DNA of 44,318 nucleotides from Candidatus Methylacidiphilales bacterium (GTDB taxonomy: Bacteria > Verrucomicrobiota > Verrucomicrobiia > Methylacidiphilales > JANWVL01), in assembly GCA_025056655.1 (NCBI GenBank), contig JANWVL010000052.1, positions 1 to 44,318 of the forward strand. The letters are read 5' to 3'. Of the stretch, positions 27,155 to 33,895 are shown piece after piece. Position numbers and translations under genes: made by a program. How positions within the stretch are numbered: position 1 is the stretch's first letter; every line of letters starts with the position of its first letter. The notes beneath the pieces are model-generated. The model made no database searches and was not told where the DNA came from. It saw nothing but the letters and a program-made list of their open reading frames with translations.

Positions 27155-28555
27155 ATGCGCAAACTAAAAACCAAAAAAATCATTTTCCTCCTTGCAGTTG
27201 TATTATCAATCATTCTTTTCTTGTATTTAATGATAAGAGATAATCGTAACGACAAACTGTCAACAATAGATGCGAATTCATCAATGATAAATGAAGATAA
27301 AATCACAGCTGTACAACCAACTATAAAGATTGACTCGACAAATACACCAAGCACAAATAAGGAAATACATGGCATAACGTCTGAAGCCCAAGATCAAACA
27401 GAAATACCTTATTCGATGCTCCTGCCAGGTTTACCGGAAGAGCCTCCACCTACGTCTTCCCCTGATGAAATCATACCTCCAGATGACTTTATCCCCGGAT
27501 CATATTTCGAGATTAAATATGAACAGTTGATGGATGATCTAACCGTTATGCACGAATATGGTATTACACACACATGGCCAAGCTTTCCGCAAATCACTGA
27601 ATTCGGCATTCAGATCGATGGATGTCACAATCCTGTTTGGCCTGCCGTTGAGACAGCTAAGAAAGTAGGATTGATATGGATAAAACAACAAGTTAGATGG
27701 GGCGACATTGAATATCTTGACGGAAATATTAGAAGAGTACGCTGGCAATGTTTAGACGATGTAGCCGAAGCAACATCAGCGTATGGTATGAAACTAATGT
27801 TTTCGATAACAACAAGCCCAAAATATCTAAGGCCTTCTTATGCCAATACAGTACTTGGTCCGCCAAGAGATCTAGGCGCATGGCAACAATTTTTATCCGC
27901 CCTGCTTAAGCGTTATAAAGGCAAGATCAATGCAGTTGAAATCTGGAATGAACCTAACTTAGACGCCGAATGGGAGGAGGGCGTAAATCCTTACCAGTAT
28001 CTGGACTTACTGCGCATCTCTTATACGATTATCCGTCGTTCTGATCCGAACATTATAGTTATATCAGGTGGTATGGCACCACTTGATCAAAGTTCATATC
28101 CAAGTTATATAAGTGATGTAGAGTATTTAAAAAATATTTCTCACGAGGGAGGATTTCTATGGTTTGATTGTGTAGGGTATCACGCTAATGGACCAGATGG
28201 CATAGGCTATGCAGATCAGGTTATATCCAGATTTGCCGAGAATATATTTTATAAACAAGATAGCCGACTCAGACGCCCTTTATGTATAACAGAATTTTCA
28301 TTTTCTTTGCCAATAAATGGCCAAACCCCTAAGAACTTTGCATGGGCAGCATCACATACAGAAGAACAACAAGCTGAAAATATGATTAAATGGATGCGGA
28401 TAATTAAACGATCAGGTCTTGTTGCTATAGCCATCGTCTTTAATTTAAATTACTCGGATGGTCTTACGCCTAACTCAATAGCAGCTTTGCAAAGACAAGA
28501 TCTTCGTGGTCTAACATTACAGGCAATACAAAATGAATTAGCAGCCAATAAATAA
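27155..28555 (+). CDS. Membrane-anchored glycoside hydrolase-like protein (clan GH-A)
   Basis: This 466-residue protein starts with a basic stretch and one hydrophobic segment (IIFLLAVVLSIILFLYLMI), a signal anchor. A Thr/Ser/Pro-rich linker of about 90 residues follows (LPEEPPPTSSPDE and nearby). The catalytic-type TIM barrel spans about residues 145-465. The clan GH-A acid/base signature is clear (AVEIWNEPNLDAEW, Glu near residue 266), and the usual nucleophile strand appears as LCITEFSFSLP (Glu near residue 379). WGDIEYLDG and MKLMFSITTSP resemble the early strands in GH39/GH5-like enzymes. It would act outside the cytoplasmic membrane on a polysaccharide or glycan. Location behind the VirB4-like gene suggests envelope remodelling for a secretion channel. 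The substrate cannot be read from the sequence. Confidence 0.8.
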   Translation: MRKLKTKKIIFLLAVVLSIILFLYLMIRDNRNDKLSTIDANSSMINEDKITAVQPTIKIDSTNTPSTNKEIHGITSEAQDQTEIPYSMLLPGLPEEPPPTSSPDEIIPPDDFIPGSYFEIKYEQLMDDLTVMHEYGITHTWPSFPQITEFGIQIDGCHNPVWPAVETAKKVGLIWIKQQVRWGDIEYLDGNIRRVRWQCLDDVAEATSAYGMKLMFSITTSPKYLRPSYANTVLGPPRDLGAWQQFLSALLKRYKGKINAVEIWNEPNLDAEWEEGVNPYQYLDLLRISYTIIRRSDPNIIVISGGMAPLDQSSYPSYISDVEYLKNISHEGGFLWFDCVGYHANGPDGIGYADQVISRFAENIFYKQDSRLRRPLCITEFSFSLPINGQTPKNFAWAASHTEEQQAENMIKWMRIIKRSGLVAIAIVFNLNYSDGLTPNSIAALQRQDLRGLTLQAIQNELAANK

Positions 28556-29075
28556 AGAGAGGAATTATGCCTTTTTTATTCCTTATCTCGTCAGTATTTC
28601 ATACTTTAAAGAAACACACCTACGATGATCATGGCTTAATTCAAAAAACATCAACTGTTTGAATATATCAGCTTATATAATAACAATAAATAAATATAAA
28701 TGTAGGCGTATTAATGCCTACAAGCCTTATATTAAATTCGTCTTTTTTTGCATATTTGCATGCATCTTGTTTAGTCAAGTGCTATATAAAGAATTACCCC
28801 TCATGAAAAAATCCTGCACATTGCATAAGTAGATATGATAATGGCTTAAGTAGTTAGAATATTTCTCCATCTGACTAAATGACTAGTCATTTCAACAGAA
28901 TACGCCTGCAGTTTGATCTATAATTTAGTTCTGTGCAGGTTAGGAATAAGAGAAGGGATACATCATACTAGTCAATAGTAGTGAAAAGAAGCCCCTGAAT
29001 TACAAAATAGTGTAGTGATTTTTTAACGACAGTATACAAACACTAACTATTCAGACGATGTTTGTATATAACCTA
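28556..29075. other. Spacer between convergent genes, with two inverted repeats
   Basis: 520 bp with no gene. TGTAGGC (28701-28707) and GCCTACA (28716-28722) form a seven-bp stem with an eight-base loop, followed 20 bases later by a T-run, so it could work as a terminator. Farther on, AAATGACTAGTCATTT (28877-28892) is a perfect 16-bp palindrome that looks like a protein-binding site but has no gene directly downstream. Confidence 0.5.
28701..28722. terminator. Possible terminator hairpin after the glycosidase-like gene
   Basis: Seven-bp perfect stem (TGTAGGC/GCCTACA), loop GTATTAAT. The poly-T run begins about 20 bases after the stem instead of directly, so the assignment is tentative. Confidence 0.3.
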
Positions 29076-30197
29076 TCAAATCGCCAATGCCTCTAAAACG
29101 TTCTTCTGCCATAACTCACCTAAGCTATATTCTGCAAGCCATGGCACAATTTTATTTTGATCTATGCGACGGATCATGGATATACCATGGTCAAGTTCTA
29201 CGAGTAAAATATCCTCATGTTCAAACTGATCAATAAGCGTAGCTGATTGAGTAGATAAAACAACTTTCGTGCGGTCAGTTACAGTTACGCTATGAATCAT
29301 CTCAGCCAGCAAAACAATAGCATATGGATGTAATCCTAGGTCAGCGTTATCTAGGACAATTAAAGAAGGTAACATTTCACGTGGTTGCAAAAACAATGTA
29401 GTCAAGAAAATAAATCGGAGCATGTTATCAGAAAGCATATTTGCGTTGAAGATGAAATCTGTATTATTTTCCTTCCACATCAATTCAACATGGTTAAAGA
29501 TGAATGGATGTCTTCGCAGGAAAAAATCACTGAAGGATGGATTCACCATCCGTATAGTTTGAACAATGCTGTCGTAGTTCTTCGGATATTTATTTCTTAG
29601 CATGTCGAGATAAGCGGGTAAATTGCTCGCGTCAGGCGCCAAACAGAGATTATCATCAAGGTTGCAAGGCTGTTTTGCGCGCGCTAATGCACTACTGTCG
29701 TTAAAATTATAAATATGCCAACTACGTATAGCGTCAAGAATTTGACGAGGTATATCAGAAATGTTTGCCCAGTGCGGTAGATGACTTTCCGTCGTGATAT
29801 TATCATGTTCACAATAAACGATTGGGTCAGAAAATTTGCTGCTATCGCGAACATAGATCGTTTCATTAACCAATTTCATGCTCTTTTCGGCTGGAACTAA
29901 CTTGCAATGATAAGCAGAGGATAAATTGTTATCATGCTTAAACCATATTGTAATATTTATTAGATCACTTTTCATATGACCGTAGTGCAGTATCGCGCCT
30001 GAGCCATTTGATTTATCTATATATGCTTGAAATTCCTGATTGACTATACTTTTAATCATACCGAAAAGCCTTTGAATATTAGATTTTCCGGCACCGTTGG
30101 CTCCAATTAGCACATTCACTTGTTTTATTGGCAGATCTAACGTCCTAAAGGATTTGTAATTCGTTGCGATAATTCTTTCGAGAATTATACTTGACAT
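29076..30197 (-). CDS. AAA-family ATPase (RecF/OLD-like, AAA_21 type) with an altered Walker B
   Basis: This 373-residue ATPase is of the SMC/RecF-like, single-gene type often found in accessory DNA. Walker A is LIGANGAGKSNIQRLFGMI (about residues 30-48), directly after the typical front NYKSFRTLDLPI. The C-terminal half has PSLIVLDNADLGLHPYAIVL (about residue 275-295), where relatives read IDEPELGLHP. The STQSATLIDQFEHEDILLVE segment matches the usual end. The catalytic Glu after the Walker B Asp is Asn here, so hydrolysis may be impaired. The start has a good ribosome-binding site (AAGAGGGA) and a TGCTATAAT 27 bases upstream, so unlike its neighbours it has a leader. Related proteins occur in anti-phage defence loci, but no partner nuclease is adjacent. 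Confidence 0.85.
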   Translation of the reverse strand: MSSIILERIIATNYKSFRTLDLPIKQVNVLIGANGAGKSNIQRLFGMIKSIVNQEFQAYIDKSNGSGAILHYGHMKSDLINITIWFKHDNNLSSAYHCKLVPAEKSMKLVNETIYVRDSSKFSDPIVYCEHDNITTESHLPHWANISDIPRQILDAIRSWHIYNFNDSSALARAKQPCNLDDNLCLAPDASNLPAYLDMLRNKYPKNYDSIVQTIRMVNPSFSDFFLRRHPFIFNHVELMWKENNTDFIFNANMLSDNMLRFIFLTTLFLQPREMLPSLIVLDNADLGLHPYAIVLLAEMIHSVTVTDRTKVVLSTQSATLIDQFEHEDILLVELDHGISMIRRIDQNKIVPWLAEYSLGELWQKNVLEALAI

Positions 30198-30203
30198 ATC
30201 GAT

Positions 30204-30229
30204 CCCTCTTATGAATGCATAATATTATA
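30204..30229 (-). promoter_or_regulatory. Promoter -10 and ribosome-binding site of the AAA ATPase
   Basis: On the minus strand, TGCTATAAT (-10 hexamer at 30224-30229) is followed by AAGAGGGA (around 30204-30211) and the ATG at 30197. This is a conventional leader with a Shine-Dalgarno sequence. Confidence 0.5.
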
Positions 30230-30491
30230 GCACCAAATATATTAAAACAAGTTGGTTAAATAGGACATAACATTTATTAAACTATCTCAGTGTAATTCAT
30301 GTAAAACATCTTAAACATAATCTATTGAAAATAATTATATAGATATTTTTTGCACATGTATTATTCTCATAAAATCATTTACGTATAAAGAAGTAAAGAA
30401 ATAGCTCTAGTACGGTAGTAATTTTTCCAATATTTATGCGATTTCTTTAAATATTATATAAACACCTCGATTAGATATACTTATAAATATA

Positions 30492-30547
30492 ATGTATGTA
30501 TATAAAAATATTTAATCAAATGTATGCATATAAAAACATTTAATCAT
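30492..30547. repeat. Two tandem copies of a 28-bp AT-rich repeat
   Basis: Copies at 30492-30519 and 30520-30547 agree at 25 of 28 positions (beginning ATGTATGTATATAAAAATAT and ATGTATGCATATAAAAACAT). They lie in the 441-bp spacer between the AAA ATPase and the M23 peptidase gene, about 90 bp upstream of the latter. They may be a binding site or a simple duplication. The rest of the spacer holds nothing recognisable. Confidence 0.65.
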
Positions 30548-30626
30548 GTGTAAAATAACCAGACATATTGATTGGTAAAACAATGTCATGATTTATATAT
30601 AATGATGAAATAAAGCAATGATGTGT

Positions 30627-30632
30627 TATAAT
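30627..30632 (+). promoter_or_regulatory. Extended -10 element for a leaderless transcript
   Basis: TG-T-TATAAT, with the hexamer ending six bases before the ATG at 30639. Confidence 0.6.
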
Positions 30633-30638
30633 GTTGGC

Positions 30639-31475
30639 ATGAGATGGGTAGTTTTTTTGGTAATTCCCTGGATTTGTTTAGCAACTATTTTTACATACGC
30701 CATTTTGATACTGGGTAGCAGTGTAGTTTCGTCTAGTGTTTACTTTCTCGGTATGCGTACTCCGCCAATTATGAATAAAGCTGCTCCTTTCTTTGGTGTA
30801 ACATATCACGAGGTGGGTGATGCTATGAAACAGTGGGTGTTGGATGGGCGACATCCGGCTGTGACGGCTGGCGGAAATGATGACAATTATGACCCTCTTG
30901 CAGACGAAAATATGTTATATTTCTTGCCGAACGGCAATGTAGGTTATCGGCCAATTCCAGGTGCACGACCATTGCCAAACAGAAAACGCTGGTTCGAAAG
31001 TCCTATCGATCCAAATGCAGCTGTACAAGGAGGATTAGTGCGTTTTCCCATCAACCAAGCTTACGTTAGGATCACGAGTAAATATGGTGACCGGAGAACT
31101 GATACAGATTTCCACAATGGAATTGACATATCTATGTATTCAGGCACACCGCTTAGGCCTTTTGCAGGGGGTTTATCGCAAGTTGTCGCAGTTGGATACA
31201 TGGAAGGGGGATATGGCCATTACGTTGTGCTCTCGCATGGTTCGGGGAATGATCGCGTGCTTACGCTTTATGCACATCTTTCAAGTGTACACGTTCAACC
31301 AGGCCAAGTGATCGGAGAAAATGATACTATCGGTTTATCCGGGAATACGGGTAATTCTACAGGGCCTCATCTTCACTTCGAGGTTATTCGTATGGGCGAA
31401 AATGGTATCCCGGTCAATATTTCACCATGTGAATTGCCAAGTTTTGCTGAGTCTGCACCTGAGGGTGCATGTTAA
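30639..31475 (+). CDS. Membrane-anchored M23-family peptidase
   Basis: The protein is 278 residues from the ATG at 30639. An ATG seven codons upstream is in frame, but the -10 box lies between the two, so 30639 is preferred. An N-terminal hydrophobic segment (VVFLVIPWICLATIFTYAIL) anchors or exports it. The C-terminal half is an LytM/M23 zinc endopeptidase: DFHNGIDISMYSGTPL (first His about residue 159, with Asp four residues later), LYAHLS, and GPHLHFEVIR (final His pair about residues 245-247). All metal and catalytic positions are present. Such enzymes cut peptidoglycan peptide bridges and often accompany type IV secretion systems. With the VirB4-like gene and the glycosidase-like gene it may open the wall for a channel. 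The gene is followed by 33 bp and a convergent gene. Confidence 0.9.
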   Translation: MRWVVFLVIPWICLATIFTYAILILGSSVVSSSVYFLGMRTPPIMNKAAPFFGVTYHEVGDAMKQWVLDGRHPAVTAGGNDDNYDPLADENMLYFLPNGNVGYRPIPGARPLPNRKRWFESPIDPNAAVQGGLVRFPINQAYVRITSKYGDRRTDTDFHNGIDISMYSGTPLRPFAGGLSQVVAVGYMEGGYGHYVVLSHGSGNDRVLTLYAHLSSVHVQPGQVIGENDTIGLSGNTGNSTGPHLHFEVIRMGENGIPVNISPCELPSFAESAPEGAC

Positions 31476-31508
31476 ATTAACACTTTTTCAACGATGATTA
31501 TAAAAAAT

Positions 31509-31943
31509 CTATTTTATATTCTCGATCATAAAGGCGATAGGGATTCCACTTGGAGTAAGGAGATGCTGCATAGGAGGAATATAGTAAGCCTTACGTATCA
31601 TATCTGGCAAAAGGCCTTCTTTGACACAGAAACTTATTTTTTCGGCTAGATTGGACCACTCTGATTCATCCTCAGGTTGTGTAATAGCATCCTCGAAGAC
31701 CTTTTCAAAAATTGCGTCAATAACTTGTCTGTAATTTATTTTAACATCACACCCATCGATATGTTTTTCATTTTCAGGGTCTAAAAATAATATATTAATC
31801 ATCGGCTCATCTTTAATCATTGCCAAATTAATTGGTACAAACTGAAGCGTGGTTGAACTTGTATTCGAAATCATTGCACGAATCATGTCAAGTGTATCTG
31901 TGACGAGAGGTATGTCCTCTTTTATCGTAATAATTCCAGGCAT
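31509..31943 (-). CDS. Unrecognised 144-residue protein, second gene of an operon
   Basis: A longer frame opens at 31976, but it overlaps the upstream gene. The ATG at 31943 (MPGIITIKEDIPLVTDTLDM) has a strong ribosome-binding site, GGTGAGGAG, overlapping the upstream stop codon, and is clearly better. The protein is soluble and acidic in the middle (FLDPENEKHIDGCDVKINYR, then ITQPEDESEWSNLAEK). No family is recognised. The seven-base gap to the preceding membrane-protein gene shows translational coupling, so the two probably work together. Confidence 0.7.
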   Translation of the reverse strand: MPGIITIKEDIPLVTDTLDMIRAMISNTSSTTLQFVPINLAMIKDEPMINILFLDPENEKHIDGCDVKINYRQVIDAIFEKVFEDAITQPEDESEWSNLAEKISFCVKEGLLPDMIRKAYYIPPMQHLLTPSGIPIAFMIENIK

Positions 31944-31950
31944 AAATACG

Positions 31951-32520
31951 TTACTCCTCACCCGTGAAAACTTCATTATATTTTAGATAATTTAGCGAAG
32001 TTTCTCGCCCAAATGGGCCAACATGTAGTTTTAACCTTGTGGTAAGAACTGTGAAATCATAATTATCTATTTTACCATGGGATAGAGTCGGTGATGGATC
32101 ACCGATCTCAGGCCATAATTGGCCAAGGCCTTGCTTCCCAAACTCCATCCTATTATTCTTAAATATATCGTAAGTTATCGTCGCGTTGTACTTTATTTCA
32201 GCATATTCGTCTGAATTTAAATACATTTTATTCAATGTATCCGTAATTCCACCTACAAATAGAGAATAGCACCACATAAAATTCTGGATATTCAATGCTA
32301 GCATTAAGATATATACTAGGATAAGCACTGGCTCTAAGATGTAGGTAGATCCTGATCTTCTCCCAGATGATTTTTTATTACTCGGTTTTGATTGTATAGT
32401 TGGCGGAAGATCTTTGGATCTTTGTTCTTCCGAATGCTCTATGATTTCAATTCTTGGCGGCCAAATTTCACTAATCTTTGATATCAGTCTGACCACATGG
32501 AAGTGATTTTTATCTCTCAT
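31951..32520 (-). CDS. Single-pass membrane protein, 189 residues
   Basis: The first 60 residues are charged and probably cytoplasmic (IEIIEHSEEQRSKDLPP, then SNKKSSGRRSGS). One transmembrane helix follows (ILEPVLILVYILMLALNI, about residues 61-80). The remaining 105 residues would be extracytoplasmic (TLNKMYLNSDEYAEIKYN, later KLHVGPFGRETSLNYLKY). The layout vaguely resembles TadE-like pilus assembly proteins or bitopic secretion-system components, but I cannot assign a family. TACAAT on the minus strand seven bases before the ATG suggests a leaderless mRNA. It is the first gene of a two-gene operon. Confidence 0.7.
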   Translation of the reverse strand: MRDKNHFHVVRLISKISEIWPPRIEIIEHSEEQRSKDLPPTIQSKPSNKKSSGRRSGSTYILEPVLILVYILMLALNIQNFMWCYSLFVGGITDTLNKMYLNSDEYAEIKYNATITYDIFKNNRMEFGKQGLGQLWPEIGDPSPTLSHGKIDNYDFTVLTTRLKLHVGPFGRETSLNYLKYNEVFTGEE

Positions 32521-32527
32521 AGTACTT

Positions 32528-32533
32528 ATTGTA
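32528..32533 (-). promoter_or_regulatory. -10 hexamer for a leaderless transcript
   Basis: TACAAT on the minus strand, seven bases before the ATG at 32520. Confidence 0.5.
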
Positions 32534-32574
32534 GCAAGTTTTATCTGTCTTGTCGAGAGCAGAGGTAATATTTT

Positions 32575-33795
32575 GCAGGGAAACGCATGACATAATGCAG
32601 GTTTAAGAATGCGATGATTATTTGGGTATAACTCTCATCCGCACAAGCTTGAAAAGCTACCTAGACGAGCTGACACTCCCTCGCCGAGATCACGGCAAGC
32701 TATATCCGCTGAAGACCGTCATCATCATGGCCATTATTGCCATAATCGCTGGTGCAAATGAATGGGTGGCCATCGAGCGCCATTGCAGGCTCAAACGCGA
32801 CTAGCTGGCCACGGTCCTCGATCTTTCTTGAGGCATCCTTTCGCATGACACCTTTCGGCGCATGTTCATCTTCTTGTTGTGCCAGACGACCTTTCAGCCC
32901 TGCTTTATCTGTTGGATGCAGGCGATCTTATGACTGAAACCCGAGAAGTGATCACCTTAGATGACAAGACCATCCGACGCAGCTACAACCGATAGAGTAG
33001 GCGGGCAGCTATCAAGATAGTCTGCGCCTGAACCAGCAGTGCCTGGCTGGTGCTGGCTAAGCGGTAAGTGCCGAGGGGAGCAATGAAATTGCTACAGTAC
33101 CGGAGATCTTACAACAGTTGGTGCTGAAGGGTTGCATGGTGACTGCAAATACAGCTTATTACCAGACGTAGCATGCGCGGATCGTCGTGGAACATGGCGG
33201 TGATTATGTGTTCGCGCTGAATGACAATCAGGGACATCTATACGATGAAGTGATCGCGATGATAGCGCATGAAGCGCTGATCGGTTATCGAGCGGTCAAG
33301 CATGAGCGCTGGGCAGACCGTAGCAAGGCACAAGGCCGGATCCAGACGCGGCGCTACGTGCTGGTGAGCGATCCGGAATATGTGGCGTATTTCAACCACA
33401 AGGGAGCCTGGTGGCAACTTGGAACGATGGGGATCGTGGATCGCACGCGGTAGATGGGCGATCGGGTGGAACGGAGTCAAGCGTTCTTCATTACCAGCCT
33501 GAAGGGGGATGTGAAGCGCTGTACCCAAGCGGTGCGACGATATTGGAGTCTCGAGAACAATCTGCACTGGACGCTGGATGTGATCTTTCAGGAAGATCTG
33601 AGTCGAGCGCAGGTGGGCTTTGAGGCGACGAACTTCGCCGTGGTGAGACGTTTTGCGTTGAACTTGCTCGAGCTGGAGAAGACGACCAAAGACAGCTTAG
33701 CGGGGAAGCGGCAGCGTGCGGGGTGGGACAACGATTACCTGCTCAAAGTGCTCCAAGCGGGCGCGACCTTAGAATGAGTGATGCGTTTCCCCTGC
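32575..33795 (+). mobile_element. Broken ISAs1-family insertion sequence
   Basis: A 1.2-kb element bounded by inverted repeats, GCAGGG-AAACGCAT on the left (32575-32588) and ATGCGTTTCCCCTGC on the right (33781-33795), equal except for one extra base. Family members end in CAGGG. The transposase is in pieces. LKSYLDELTLPRRDHGKLYP and ANEWVAIERHC come first, then a stop at about 32803, then SHDTFRRMFIFL in another frame. After those come GDYVFALNDNQGHLYDEVIA, a stop at about 33452 and finally RRYWSLENNLHWTLDVIFQE. The order is that of ISAs1/H-repeat DDE transposases. At least three stops or frameshifts inactivate it. I see no clear target duplication, and it marks the switch from AT-rich to GC-rich DNA. 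Confidence 0.85.
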
Positions 33796-33842
33796 GTGTA
33801 GCTAGAGCTTAGCGAACAGGGCTGCTTCTTTCAAGTAGAATT

Positions 33843-33859
33843 TGATCAAGTTCTGATCA
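33843..33859 (+). promoter_or_regulatory. Pair of TGATCA boxes at 11-bp pitch upstream of the STAND gene
   Basis: TGATCA at 33843-33848 and 33854-33859 are separated by AGTTC, so their centres are exactly 11 bp apart. The second ends 36 bp before the ATG. A three-box version with the same pitch and a near-identical spacer lies upstream of the giant surface-protein gene (42836-42863). Confidence 0.5.
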
Positions 33860-33895
33860 TCATCGGCCTACCTAAGTTTGGTTTGTGAGCCGAAC

